From Streptomyces sp. NRRL S-118 (GTDB taxonomy: Bacteria > Actinomycetota > Actinomycetes > Streptomycetales > Streptomycetaceae), in NCBI RefSeq assembly GCF_000716335.1, contig NZ_KL591008.1:272108-322583 (forward strand): DNA of 50,476 nt. Reading direction: 5' to 3'. Of the stretch, positions 41,500 through 50,190 are shown piece by piece (positions within the stretch are counted from its first letter, which is position 1; each line of letters starts with the position of its first letter). Both the position numbers and the translations under genes were made by a program. A model generated the notes under the pieces. The model saw only the letters and a program-made list of their open reading frames with translations, had not been told where the DNA came from and made no database searches.

Positions 41500-41746
41500 A
41501 CCGGTGCCACCGACGGCGGCGCAGCGGCCACGCGGACCCGGGCGGCCCTGCCGGCTCATGCGCGCCGTCCGGCGTCCGGGCGGTCCAAGTCCCGCGGTGC
41601 CGAGGGTGTTTGGTGGCATATGCGAACTTCTTCGGGTCCGTGTTCCCCGAGCGCGTAACACCCCGACAGGAGCTCCGGCGTTGTACAACGTAAGCTGTAC
41701 CGGTGCTGATTCGCGGCAAGTGGGGCGTTACCCCCGGAGGCGAACC
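41500..41746 (+). other. Upstream region of the hopanoid operon
   Basis: About 250 nt between the terminator and the first candidate small frame. It drops in GC after 41600 and contains the palindrome and -10-like box described at 41679-41700. I see no conventional gene. Confidence 0.6.
41679..41700 (+). promoter_or_regulatory. Operator-like palindrome over a probable hopanoid-operon promoter
   Basis: CGTTGTACAACG (41679-41690) is a perfect 12-bp palindrome, and GTACA-N8-TGTAC (41683-41700) a second inverted repeat using the same bases. TAAGCT (41691-41696) fits the TANNNT -10 consensus. This is a typical TetR-type repressor arrangement. Confidence 0.5.
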
Positions 41747-41848
41747 GTGGGGGCCCATGAGCCTGCCGGGCGGCCCCGCCACTCCGGCCCGCCAGTCCGG
41801 AGGACCGGCGGCGTGTCCGAAATAGGATGTTTTGGATCGGCAGTGTAG
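41747..41848 (+). CDS. Candidate 33-aa open frame in the hopanoid leader
   Basis: GTG at 41747 with GGAGG exactly 6 nt upstream; 33 codons starting MGAHEPAGRPRHSG and ending CFGSAV, stop TAG at 41846. It sits between the probable promoter and the next small frame. Codon use is not strongly gene-like, so translation is supported only by the ribosome-binding site. Confidence 0.3.
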   Translation: MGAHEPAGRPRHSGPPVRRTGGVSEIGCFGSAV

Positions 41849-41867
41849 AACGGGAGACGTGACGGCA

Positions 41868-41930
41868 ATGACGGTGAATCTCCAGCTCCGCGAGGATCCC
41901 GCCGTCCCCGCGCCGGGCAGTCCGCGGTGA
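41868..41930 (+). CDS. Candidate 20-aa upstream peptide coupled to hpnC
   Basis: ATG at 41868, GGGAG 11 nt upstream (an in-frame GTG lies at 41859), starting MTVNLQLREDPAV and ending PGSPR. Its TGA overlaps the GTG start of hpnC (GTGA, 41927-41930). HpnC has no ribosome-binding site of its own, so its translation may depend on ribosomes finishing this frame. Confidence 0.5.
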   Translation: MTVNLQLREDPAVPAPGSPR

Positions 41931-42838
41931 CAGGTACCCGGCAGGCGCGCCCCGACGCCTCCTCGCGCGCCACGCTCGACAAGGCCGCCCACGAGAACTT
42001 CCCCGTGGCCCCCTTCTTCCTGCCCCGGGCCTGGCGCGACGACCTGATGGCGGTGTACGGCTACGCCCGGCTCGTCGACGACATCGGCGACGGCGACCTG
42101 GCGCCCGGCGGCGGGGACGCCCGCCACCTCGGCGTCCCCCCGGAGCTCGCCGGCGACCGGCTCACCCTCCTCGACGCGTTCGAGGCGGACCTGCGCCGCG
42201 TCTTCGACGGCATCCCCGCCCACCCCCTGCTGCGCGCCCTGCAGCCCACCGTGCGGCGCCACGCCCTGAGCCCCGAACCGTTCCTCGGCCTCATCGAGGC
42301 CAACCGCCAGGACCAGCTCGTGCGCCGCTACGAAACGTACGACGACCTCGTCGCGTACTGCGAGCTGTCCGCCAACACCGTCGGCCGTCTCGTCCTGGGC
42401 ATCACCGGCACCACCAGCCCCGAACGCCTGCGCCGCTCCGACGCCGTCTGCACCGCCCTGCAGATCGTCGAGCACCTCCAGGACGTCGCCGAGGACCTCG
42501 CCGGCGACCGCGTCTACCTGCCCGCCGAGCACATGAAACGGTTCGGCGTCACCGAGGCCGATCTGGCCCGCCCCACCGCCGGCGCGGCGGTCCGCGCGCT
42601 GATCGCGTCCGAGGTGGACCGCACCCGCGCGCTCCTGGACGAGGGCATGCCCCTGGTCGGCAGCGTCCACGGCAGGCTCCGGCTGCTGCTCGCCGGGTTC
42701 GTCGCCGGCGGACACGCCTCGCTCGACGCGATCGAGGCCGCCGGACACGACGTACTGCAGGGACCGCCCAAAGCCGGCAGGCCGCAACTGCTGCGCCGGA
42801 TGGGAGCCGTCTTGCGAAGAGCGCGTGGAGAGGGGTGA
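41927..42838 (+). CDS. hpnC: Squalene synthase HpnC (hydroxysqualene step)
   Basis: 303-aa enzyme of the trans-isoprenyl diphosphate synthase fold, head-to-head type. Asp-rich motifs RLVDDIGD and EHLQDVAEDLAGDRVYLP bind the diphosphates. In characterised bacteria HpnC converts the presqualene diphosphate made by HpnD into hydroxysqualene. Together with HpnD and HpnE it makes squalene from farnesyl diphosphate. Start GTG, coupled to a small upstream frame. First large gene of the operon; 4-nt overlap with hpnD. Confidence 0.92.
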   Translation: MTGTRQARPDASSRATLDKAAHENFPVAPFFLPRAWRDDLMAVYGYARLVDDIGDGDLAPGGGDARHLGVPPELAGDRLTLLDAFEADLRRVFDGIPAHPLLRALQPTVRRHALSPEPFLGLIEANRQDQLVRRYETYDDLVAYCELSANTVGRLVLGITGTTSPERLRRSDAVCTALQIVEHLQDVAEDLAGDRVYLPAEHMKRFGVTEADLARPTAGAAVRALIASEVDRTRALLDEGMPLVGSVHGRLRLLLAGFVAGGHASLDAIEAAGHDVLQGPPKAGRPQLLRRMGAVLRRARGEG

Positions 42839-43785
42839 GCGGGACCATGGAAGGACGGACACACATGTCCGCGCCGGTGCAGGCCGCGTACAGCTACTGC
42901 GAGGCCGTCACCGGGCAGCAGGCCCGCAACTTCGCCTACGGCATCCGCCTGCTGCCCACCGAGAAGCGGCAGGCCATGTCGGCGCTGTACGCCTTCTCGC
43001 GGCGGGTCGACGACATCGGCGACGGCCGGCTCGGGACCGCGGCCAAGGAGGAGCGCCTCGACGCCACCCGTCAGCTGCTCGACCGCATCCGCAAGGACGC
43101 CGTCGACGAGGACGACACCGACCCGGTCGCCGTCGCCCTGTGCGACACCGCCCGCCGCTTCCCGCTGCCGCTCGGCGCCCTCGACGAGCTCATCGACGGC
43201 GTCCTGATGGACGTGCGCGGCGAGACGTACGAGACCTGGGACGACCTCAAGGTGTACTGCCGCTGCGTCGCGGGTGCCATCGGCAGGCTCTCGCTCGCCA
43301 TCTTCGGCACCACGAACGGCACCCGCGGCACCGAACGCGCCTCCGAGTACGCCGACACGCTCGGCCTCGCCCTCCAACTCACCAACATCCTCAGGGACGT
43401 TCGCGAGGACGCCACCAGCGGCCGCACCTACCTGCCCGCCGACGACCTCGCCAAGTTCGGCTGCACCGACGGCTTCCGCAGCGCCACCCCGCCGGCCGGC
43501 GCGGACTTCCCGGGCCTGGTGCACTTCGAAGTGCGGCGCGCCCGCGCGCTGTTCGCCGAGGGCTACCGGCTGCTGCCCCTGCTCGACCGCCGCAGCGGCG
43601 CCTGCGTCGCCGCGATGGCGGGCATCTACCGCCGCCTCCTCGACCGCATCGAGCGCGACCCGCAGGCCGTGCTCCGCGGCCGGGTCTCCCTGCCCGGCCG
43701 GGAGAAGGCGTACGTCGCCGTGCGCGGCCTGTCCGGCCTCGACGCCCGGACCATGTCCCGGCAGACCCTCAGGAGGCGTGCCTGA
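42835..43785 (+). CDS. hpnD: Presqualene diphosphate synthase HpnD
   Basis: 316-aa head-to-head prenyl synthase that joins two farnesyl diphosphates. Asp-rich motifs RRVDDIGD and NILRDVREDATSGRTYLP are intact, and YSYCEAVTGQQARNFAYGI opens the domain. GTG at 42835 overlaps the hpnC stop (GTGA). An ATG at 42865 (MSAPVQAAYS) has AAGGA 9 nt upstream and could be the true start, giving 306 aa. Paralogue of HpnC, as in other hopanoid operons. Confidence 0.93.
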   Translation: MSGTMEGRTHMSAPVQAAYSYCEAVTGQQARNFAYGIRLLPTEKRQAMSALYAFSRRVDDIGDGRLGTAAKEERLDATRQLLDRIRKDAVDEDDTDPVAVALCDTARRFPLPLGALDELIDGVLMDVRGETYETWDDLKVYCRCVAGAIGRLSLAIFGTTNGTRGTERASEYADTLGLALQLTNILRDVREDATSGRTYLPADDLAKFGCTDGFRSATPPAGADFPGLVHFEVRRARALFAEGYRLLPLLDRRSGACVAAMAGIYRRLLDRIERDPQAVLRGRVSLPGREKAYVAVRGLSGLDARTMSRQTLRRRA

Positions 43786-43865
43786 TGCCCCGTGGAGCAA
43801 CCCGCGCCCCGCTTCCCGCGTCCCTGACGGCGGCGGCCGGACGACGCAGGGGGGAGGTCGCATGA
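43785..43865 (+). CDS. 26-aa open frame bridging hpnD and hpnE
   Basis: AGGAGG at 43771-43776 stands 8 nt before an ATG that overlaps the hpnD stop as TGATG. The frame reads MPRGATRAPLPASLTAAAG then a basic RRRGEVA end, and its stop overlaps the hpnE start as ATGA. Both junctions are exact, so ribosomes could pass from hpnD through this frame into hpnE. The ASLTA..GR pattern reminds me of tiny Streptomyces proteins grouped as DUF6380 (from memory). hpnE also has its own GGGAGG. Confidence 0.55.
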   Translation: MPRGATRAPLPASLTAAAGRRRGEVA

Positions 43866-45250
43866 GCGACGACGGCCTGACGCCGGGCCCGCACGCCGTG
43901 GTCGTCGGCGGCGGGATCGCCGGCATCACCGCCGCCCTGCGCCTCGCCGGGGCCGGACTGGGCGTCACCCTCCTCGAAGGGCGGCCCCGCCTCGGCGGCC
44001 TCGCCTTCTCCTTCAAGCGCGGCGACCTCACCGTCGACAACGGCCAGCACGTCTACCTGCGCTGCTGCACCGCCTACCGGTGGTTCCTCGACCGTGTCGG
44101 CGGTGCCCACCTCGCGCCCCTCCAGCCACGGCTCGACGTCCCCGTCCTCGACGTCGCCCACCCCCGCGGCCCCCGCCTCGGCCGGCTGCGGCGCACCGCC
44201 CTGCCCGTACCGCTGCACCTCGCCGCGAGCCTCGCGACCTACCCGCACCTGTCGCTCGCCGAGCGCGTGAGCGTGGGCCGGGCCGCCCTCGCCCTCAAGA
44301 AGCTCGACCCGGCCGACCCGGCCCTCGACGGCGTCGACTTCGCCACCTGGCTCGCCCGCCACGGCCAGACGCCCCGCGCCGTCGAAGCCCTGTGGGACCT
44401 CGTCGGAGTCGCCACCCTCAACGCCACCGCGCCGCACGCCTCCATGGGCCTGGCCGCCATGGTGTTCAAGACCGGGCTCCTCTCCGAACCGGGCGCCGCC
44501 GACATCGGCTGGGCGCACGTCCCCCTCGGCGAGCTCCACGACACCCTCGCCCGCACGGCCCTCGACTCGCTCGGCGTCCGCACCCAACTGCGCACCAAGG
44601 CCACCTCGCTCTCCCGCACGGAGGACGGCCGCTGGCGGGTCGGGGTGCCCGGCGGAACGCTCCACGCGGACGCCGTCGTCCTCGCCGTACCGCAGACCGA
44701 GGCCCACGACCTGCTGCCGCCCGGCGCGCTCGACGACCCCGGCAAGCTCCTGGACATCGGCACCGCACCGATCCTCAACGTCCACGTCCTGTACGACCGC
44801 AAGGTGCTGCGGCAGCCGTTCTTCACCGCGCTCGGCTCCCCGGTCCAGTGGGTCTTCGACCGCACGGACGCCTCCGGGTACACCGACGGCCAGTACCTGG
44901 CCCTGTCCCAGTCCGCCGCCGGTGCCGAGATCGACGAGCCGGTCGCCGTCCTGCGCGAGCGCTACCTGCCCGAACTGGAACGGCTGCTGCCCGCCGCGCG
45001 CGGCGCGAAGGTGCGCGACTTCTTCGTCACCCGGGAGCGCACGGCGACGTTCGCCCCCACCCCCGGCGTCGGCCGGCTGCGCCCCGCCGCCCTCACCGAA
45101 GCGCCCGGCCTGTACCTGGCCGGCGCGTGGACCGCCACCGGCTGGCCCGCCACCATGGAAGGTGCGGTACGCAGCGGCTTCACCGCCGCGGACGCCGCCC
45201 TCTCGGCACTCGGCCGCCCCCATGTACATCCGCTCGAGGAGGCGGCATGA
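43862..45250 (+). CDS. hpnE: Hydroxysqualene dehydroxylase HpnE
   Basis: 462-aa FAD-dependent amine-oxidase-fold enzyme that reduces hydroxysqualene to squalene. N-terminal FAD loop VVVGGGIAGITAALRLA, then GRPRLGGLAFSF and the C-terminal FAD motif GLYLAGAWTATGWPATMEGAVRSG. It resembles phytoene desaturases but lies between hpnD and a squalene-hopene cyclase operon, which fixes the role. Start ATG at 43862 with GGGAGG 4 nt upstream. 4-nt overlap with the polyprenyl synthase gene. Confidence 0.93.
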   Translation: MSDDGLTPGPHAVVVGGGIAGITAALRLAGAGLGVTLLEGRPRLGGLAFSFKRGDLTVDNGQHVYLRCCTAYRWFLDRVGGAHLAPLQPRLDVPVLDVAHPRGPRLGRLRRTALPVPLHLAASLATYPHLSLAERVSVGRAALALKKLDPADPALDGVDFATWLARHGQTPRAVEALWDLVGVATLNATAPHASMGLAAMVFKTGLLSEPGAADIGWAHVPLGELHDTLARTALDSLGVRTQLRTKATSLSRTEDGRWRVGVPGGTLHADAVVLAVPQTEAHDLLPPGALDDPGKLLDIGTAPILNVHVLYDRKVLRQPFFTALGSPVQWVFDRTDASGYTDGQYLALSQSAAGAEIDEPVAVLRERYLPELERLLPAARGAKVRDFFVTRERTATFAPTPGVGRLRPAALTEAPGLYLAGAWTATGWPATMEGAVRSGFTAADAALSALGRPHVHPLEEAA

Positions 45251-46347
45251 GCCTGAGTACTGGAACAAGAGGAGAGACCGTGCCGACTGTGCCCCCGGTG
45301 AATCCGGCCGTCGACACCGTGGACGTCGCAGCCCTGCTGGAGCGCGGGCGGACCCTGTCCACCCCGGTGCTGCGCGCGGCCGTGAAGCGGCTCGCGCCGC
45401 CGATGGACACCGTCGCCGCCTACCACTTCGGGTGGATCGACGCCCACGGCCGGCCCGCCGACGGCGACAGCGGCAAGGCCGTACGCCCCGCCCTCGCCCT
45501 GCTGTCCGCCGAAGCGGCCGGCGCGGAGCCCGAGACCGGCGTCCCGGGCGCGGTCGCCGTGGAACTCGTGCACAACTTCTCGCTGCTGCACGACGACCTC
45601 ATGGACGGCGACGAGCAGCGCCGCCACCGCGACACCGTGTGGAAGGTCCACGGCCCCGCCCAGGCCATCCTCGTCGGCGACGCGCTGTTCGCGCTCGCCA
45701 ACGAACTGCTGCTGGAGCTCGGCACCGTGGACGCCGGGCGCGCCACGCGCCGGCTGACCACCGCCAGCCGCAAGCTCATCGACGGCCAGGCCCAGGACAT
45801 CTCCTACGAGCACCGCGAGCGGGTGACCGTCGAGGAGTGCCTGGAGATGGAGGGCAACAAGACCGGTGCGCTGCTCGCCTGCGCCTGCTCCATCGGCGCC
45901 GTCCTCGGCGGCGCCGACGACCGCACCGCCGACACCCTGGAGGCGTACGGCTACCACCTCGGCCTCGCCTTCCAGGCCGTCGACGACCTGCTGGGCATCT
46001 GGGGCGACCCGGAGGCCACCGGCAAGCAGACCTGGAGCGACCTGCGCCAGCGCAAGAAGTCGCTGCCGGTCGTCGCCGCGCTCGCCGCGGGCGGCCCGGC
46101 CTCGGAGCGGCTCGCGGAGCTCCTCGCGGCCGACGCCAAGAGCAGCGACCTCGACAGCTTCTCCGAGGAGGAATTCGCCATGCGCGCGGCCCTCATCGAG
46201 GAGGCGGGCGGCCGCGAGTGGACCTCCGAGGAAGCCCGCCGCCAGCACGCCGTCGCGATCGAGGCACTGCACCGCGTCGACATGCCGGAACGGATCCGCG
46301 CCCAGCTCATCGCGCTCGCGGACTTCGTCGTCGTACGAAAGAGATGA
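45247..46347 (+). CDS. Polyprenyl (probably farnesyl) diphosphate synthase
   Basis: 366-aa (from ATG 45247) prenyl-chain elongation enzyme. First Asp-rich motif LLHDDLMDGDEQRR (Asp116, Asp117, Asp120), conserved GKAVRPALALL, and second region FQAVDDLLGIWGDPEATGK. In this operon it most likely supplies farnesyl diphosphate to HpnD. AGGAGG lies 4 nt before ATG 45247, which overlaps the hpnE stop; a GTG at 45280 with GGAG 5 nt upstream is an alternative start giving 355 aa. Chain length cannot be read safely from sequence. Confidence 0.9.
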   Translation: MSLSTGTRGETVPTVPPVNPAVDTVDVAALLERGRTLSTPVLRAAVKRLAPPMDTVAAYHFGWIDAHGRPADGDSGKAVRPALALLSAEAAGAEPETGVPGAVAVELVHNFSLLHDDLMDGDEQRRHRDTVWKVHGPAQAILVGDALFALANELLLELGTVDAGRATRRLTTASRKLIDGQAQDISYEHRERVTVEECLEMEGNKTGALLACACSIGAVLGGADDRTADTLEAYGYHLGLAFQAVDDLLGIWGDPEATGKQTWSDLRQRKKSLPVVAALAAGGPASERLAELLAADAKSSDLDSFSEEEFAMRAALIEEAGGREWTSEEARRQHAVAIEALHRVDMPERIRAQLIALADFVVVRKR

Positions 46348-46397
46348 TCGCCATCGGGACGAGCAGCCGCCTCACCACCATATGAATCGCTAGTCGC

Positions 46398-46422
46398 CGG
46401 CCGGTGCCCCGCGCACCGGCCG
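46398..46422 (+). other. Intercistronic hairpin before shc
   Basis: CGGCCGGTGC (46398-46407), loop CCCGC, GCACCGGCCG (46413-46422): a perfect 10-bp stem without U-run inside the 122-nt gap between the prenyl synthase and shc. Could lower read-through or protect the upstream mRNA. Confidence 0.65.
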
Positions 46423-46469
46423 ACGGCCCACCCGCAGCCGCAGCACATCCACTGCACGAAGGGGAAGCC

Positions 46470-48482
46470 ATGACAGCGACGACCGACGGAAGCGCCGGAG
46501 CCCCCGAGCCCTGGGCCCCCTCGGCCATGGAAACAGCCACCACCCTCCCCGCCGGCCCCGCCGCCCCGAGGGACGGCGGCGTACGGGAGGCCGCGGAGCG
46601 GGCCGTCCGGCGCTCCGTCGAGCACCTCCTCGCCCGGCAGGACGCCGAGGGGTGGTGGAAGGGCGACCTGGAGACCAACGTCACCATGGACGCCGAGGAC
46701 CTCCTGCTCAGACAGTTCCTCGGGATCACGGACGAGACGGTCACCCGCGCCGCGGCCCGGCACATCCGCGGCCAGCAGCGCGAGGACGGAACCTGGGCCA
46801 CCTTCTACGGCGGCCCCGGCGAACTGTCCGCCACCATCGAGGCGTACGTGGCGCTGCGGCTGGCCGGCGACCGGCCCGACGAACCGCACATGGCCCGTGC
46901 CGCCGCCTGGATCAGGGCCCGGGGCGGCATCGCCGCGAGCCGGGTCTTCACCCGCATCTGGCTGGCGCTGTTCGGCTGGTGGAAGTGGGACGACCTGCCG
47001 GAACTCCCGCCCGAGCTGATCTACCTGCCACCGTGGTTCCCGCTCAACATCTACGACTTCGGCCAGTGGGCGCGGCAGACCATCGTGCCGCTCACCATCG
47101 TCTCCGCGAAACGCCCCGTCCGCCCGGCACCCTTCGCGCTGGAGGAGCTGCACACCGACCCCCGCCGGCCCAACCCGCCCCGGCCCCTCGCTCCGGCGAC
47201 CACCTGGGACGGCCTCTTCCAGCGGCTGGACAAGGCCCTGCACGCGTACCGCAGGGTCGCCCCGCGCCCGCTGCGCGGAGCAGCGATGAACGCCGCCGCC
47301 CGCTGGATCATCGAGCGGCAGGAGAACGACGGCTGCTGGGGCGGCATCCAGCCCCCGGCCGTCTACTCGCTCATCGCCCTGCGCCTGGTCGGCTACGACC
47401 TGAACCACCCGGTGATGCGGGCGGGCCTGGAATCCCTCGACCGGTTCGCCGTCTGGCGCGACGACGGCTCCCGCATGGTCGAGGCCTGCCAGTCACCCGT
47501 CTGGGACACCTGCCTGGCGACCATCGCGCTCGCCGACGCCGGCCTGCGTCCCGACCACCCCGCGCTGGTCAAGGCGGCCGACTGGATGATCGGCGAGCAG
47601 ATCGTCCGGCCCGGTGACTGGGCGGTGCGCAGGCCCGGGCTCACCCCGGGCGGCTGGGCGTTCGAGTTCCACAACGACACCTACCCGGACATCGACGACA
47701 CCGCCGAGGTGATCCTCGCGCTGCGCCGGGTGCGGCACCCCGACCCCGAGCGGCTGGACGCGGCCGTCGAGCGCGGCGCCCGCTGGACGCTCGGCATGCA
47801 GTCCCGCGACGGCGGCTGGGCCGCGTTCGACGCCGACAACACCAGCACCCTGCCCAACCGGCTGCCCTTCTGCGACTTCGGTGAGGTCGTCGACCCACCG
47901 TCGGCCGACGTCACCGCCCACGTGGTCGAGATGCTGGCGTACGAGGGCAAGGCCCACCACCCGCGGACGCGCAGGGGCATCGAGTGGCTGCTGGCCGAAC
48001 AGGAGGCGAACGGCTCCTGGTTCGGACGCTGGGGCGTCAACCACGTCTACGGCACCGGGTCCGTGGTGCCGGCGCTGACGGCGGCCGGGCTGCCGCACTC
48101 CCACCCCGCCGTCCGGCGCGCCGTCGCCTGGCTGGAGTCCGTCCAGAACGACGACGGCGGCTGGGGCGAGGACCTGCGCTCCTACCGCGAGGAGAAGTGG
48201 ATCGGCCGCGGCGCGTCCACCGCTTCGCAGACCGCGTGGGCACTGATGGCGCTGCTCGCCGCGGGGGAGCGGGACTCGGCCGCGGTGGAGCGCGGGATCC
48301 TCTGGCTCGCGCGTACCCAGCGCGAGGACGGCTCCTGGGACGAGCCGCACTTCACCGGCACCGGCTTCCCGTGGGACTTCTCCATCAACTACCACCTGTA
48401 CCGGCAGGTCTTCCCCCTCACCGCGCTCGGCCGGTACGTCAACGGCGAACCCTCCTTCGGTCACCTCGGCAAGGAGGGGTGA
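46470..48482 (+). CDS. shc: Squalene-hopene cyclase
   Basis: 670-aa monotopic membrane enzyme that cyclises squalene to hopene/hopanol. The protonating motif Asp407-Ile-Asp409-Asp410 (YPDIDDTAE) is intact. Repeated QW motifs are visible (QDAEGWWKG, QREDGTWATF, QENDGCWGG, QSRDGGWAAF, QEANGSWFGRWG, QNDDGGWGED, QREDGSWDE), as is the conserved GTGFPWDFSINYHLYR near the C-terminus. An extra Ala/Pro-rich N-terminal stretch of about 35 residues is usual for streptomycetes. GGGG/AAG ribosome-binding region just before the ATG. TGATG overlap with hpnG. Confidence 0.96.
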   Translation: MTATTDGSAGAPEPWAPSAMETATTLPAGPAAPRDGGVREAAERAVRRSVEHLLARQDAEGWWKGDLETNVTMDAEDLLLRQFLGITDETVTRAAARHIRGQQREDGTWATFYGGPGELSATIEAYVALRLAGDRPDEPHMARAAAWIRARGGIAASRVFTRIWLALFGWWKWDDLPELPPELIYLPPWFPLNIYDFGQWARQTIVPLTIVSAKRPVRPAPFALEELHTDPRRPNPPRPLAPATTWDGLFQRLDKALHAYRRVAPRPLRGAAMNAAARWIIERQENDGCWGGIQPPAVYSLIALRLVGYDLNHPVMRAGLESLDRFAVWRDDGSRMVEACQSPVWDTCLATIALADAGLRPDHPALVKAADWMIGEQIVRPGDWAVRRPGLTPGGWAFEFHNDTYPDIDDTAEVILALRRVRHPDPERLDAAVERGARWTLGMQSRDGGWAAFDADNTSTLPNRLPFCDFGEVVDPPSADVTAHVVEMLAYEGKAHHPRTRRGIEWLLAEQEANGSWFGRWGVNHVYGTGSVVPALTAAGLPHSHPAVRRAVAWLESVQNDDGGWGEDLRSYREEKWIGRGASTASQTAWALMALLAAGERDSAAVERGILWLARTQREDGSWDEPHFTGTGFPWDFSINYHLYRQVFPLTALGRYVNGEPSFGHLGKEG

Positions 48483-49153
48483 TGGCATCCGGACCGGAGT
48501 CGCCCGACTCCGACGCGGAGCTCGTCGCGCCGCCGCTGCTGATCGCCTGCGCGCTCGGCATCGAACGCTTCGCCCTGCGCGGCCGGCGCCGCCACGGGGG
48601 CGCGCCCGGTCCGGTGACCGTGCTGCGTACGGGCATGGGCCCCGCGAACGCCGAGCAGGCGGTGGCGCGGGCGCTCGCCGGGGAGCCGCTGCGGGACGCC
48701 GCCGTGGTGGCGTCCGGCTTCTGCGCCGGGCTGGCCCCGGGGATGCACCCGGGGGACCTGGTCGTCGCCGGCGAGACCCGGGGCCCCGGCGGCCCGGCCG
48801 CCTGCACGGGCACGGACCTGCTGGTCGAGGCGCTGGGGCGGGCCGTGCCCGGGCGTACGGTGCACACCGGCCCGCTGACCGGTTCCGACCACGTCGTCCG
48901 GGGCCCGGAGCGTGCCGACCTGCGGGCCACGGGCGCCATCGCGGTGGACATGGAGTCGGCGGCCACGCTCGGGGCCGCACTCGGCGCGGGGTCCCGCCCG
49001 GTTGCGGCCGTCCGGGTGGTCGTGGATGCTCCTGAGCACGAGCTCGTCCGGATCGGCACAGTGCGGGGGGGAATATCAGCATTCCTCGTTCTTCGCTCCG
49101 TCTTGCCCGCATTCTTTGAATGGCACCGTTCTTTGCTGCTCCCCAGGAGGTGA
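48482..49153 (+). CDS. hpnG: Hopanoid-associated nucleoside phosphorylase HpnG
   Basis: 223-aa cytoplasmic phosphorylase-fold enzyme that removes adenine from adenosylhopane. Conserved segments: LRTGMGPANAEQAVA, VVASGFCAGLAPGMHPGDLVVAGE, TGSDHVV and the nucleoside-binding AVDMESAATLG. The ATG overlaps the shc stop (TGATG). The last 25 codons run into lower-GC sequence that also carries the AGGAGG for hpnH. Pathway role is from characterised homologues. Confidence 0.9.
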   Translation: MASGPESPDSDAELVAPPLLIACALGIERFALRGRRRHGGAPGPVTVLRTGMGPANAEQAVARALAGEPLRDAAVVASGFCAGLAPGMHPGDLVVAGETRGPGGPAACTGTDLLVEALGRAVPGRTVHTGPLTGSDHVVRGPERADLRATGAIAVDMESAATLGAALGAGSRPVAAVRVVVDAPEHELVRIGTVRGGISAFLVLRSVLPAFFEWHRSLLLPRR

Positions 49154-49158
49154 GCCAG

Positions 49159-50181
49159 ATGGCCATGCCGCTTCGCCAGACCATCCGGGTCGGGACCTAT
49201 CTTTTCGAACAGAAGCTCCGCAAGCGTGAGAAGTTTCCCCTCATCGTCGAGCTGGAGCCGCTCTACGCCTGCAATCTGAAGTGCGAGGGCTGCGGGAAGA
49301 TCCAGCACCCGGCCGGAGTCCTGAAGCAGCGCATGCCGGTCGCCCAGGCGGTCGGAGCGGTCCTGGAATCCGGCGCGCCCATGGTGTCGATCGCGGGCGG
49401 CGAGCCGCTGATGCACCCGCAGATCCATGAAATCGTGCGCCAACTGGTGGCCAGGCGGAAATACGTCTTCCTCTGCACCAATGCCCTTCTGCTGCGCAAG
49501 AAGCTCCAGGACTTCACGCCCTCGCGGTATTTCGCCTTCGCCGTGCACATCGACGGGCTGCGGGAACGGCACGACGAGTCGGTGGCCAAGGAGGGTGTGT
49601 TCGACGAGGCGGTGGAGGCCATCAAGGAGGCCAAGCGGCGCGGTTTCCGGGTCACCACCAATTCGACCTTCTTCAACACGGACACCCCGCAGACCGTCAT
49701 CGAGGTGCTGAACTTCCTCAACGACGACCTGAAGGTCGACGAGATGATGATCTCGCCCGCGTACGCCTACGAGAAGGCACCCGACCAGGAGCACTTCCTG
49801 GGTGTCGAGCAGACCCGCGAGCTGTTCAGGAAGTCGTTCGCCGGCGGCAACCGGCGGCGCTGGAGACTCAACCACTCACCGCTCTTCCTGGACTTCCTCG
49901 AGGGCAAGGCCGACTTCCCGTGCACGGCCTGGGCGATCCCGAACTACTCGCTCTTCGGCTGGCAGCGACCTTGCTACCTGATGGCCGACGGATACGTCCC
50001 GACGTACCGCCAGCTCATCGAGGAGACCGACTGGAACGCGTACGGCCGCGGCAAGGACCCGCGCTGCGCCAACTGCATGGCGCACTGCGGCTACGAGCCG
50101 ACCGCCGTCCTCGCCACGATGGGCTCGCTGAAGGAGTCCCTGCGGGCCGCGCGCGAGACCGTCTCGGGAAGCCGCGGCTGA
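49159..50181 (+). CDS. hpnH: Radical-SAM adenosylhopane synthase HpnH
   Basis: 340-aa radical-SAM enzyme adding the 5'-deoxyadenosyl group to hopene. The iron-sulfur motif Cys38-x3-Cys42-x2-Cys45 (CNLKCEGC) and the SAM-binding GGEPLMHPQ follow the N-terminal helix. C-terminal region contains FPCTAWAIPNYSLFGWQRPCYL and RCANCMAHCGYEP, both conserved in HpnH. AGGAGG lies 8 nt before the ATG. First step of C35 side-chain synthesis, before HpnG. Confidence 0.96.
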   Translation: MAMPLRQTIRVGTYLFEQKLRKREKFPLIVELEPLYACNLKCEGCGKIQHPAGVLKQRMPVAQAVGAVLESGAPMVSIAGGEPLMHPQIHEIVRQLVARRKYVFLCTNALLLRKKLQDFTPSRYFAFAVHIDGLRERHDESVAKEGVFDEAVEAIKEAKRRGFRVTTNSTFFNTDTPQTVIEVLNFLNDDLKVDEMMISPAYAYEKAPDQEHFLGVEQTRELFRKSFAGGNRRRWRLNHSPLFLDFLEGKADFPCTAWAIPNYSLFGWQRPCYLMADGYVPTYRQLIEETDWNAYGRGKDPRCANCMAHCGYEPTAVLATMGSLKESLRAARETVSGSRG

Positions 50182-50190
50182 AAGCCGTGA

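Noticed and set aside
41392..41688. A 98-codon minus-strand frame between the export operon and the hopanoid operon
   Set aside because: It crosses the terminator palindrome and the promoter region, has no ribosome-binding site and a low-complexity Arg/Gly/Pro composition.
41927..46347. Carotenoid cluster (crtB, crtI, crtE look-alikes)
   Set aside because: Two squalene-synthase-like genes plus shc, hpnG and hpnH in the same operon identify it as hopanoid synthesis.
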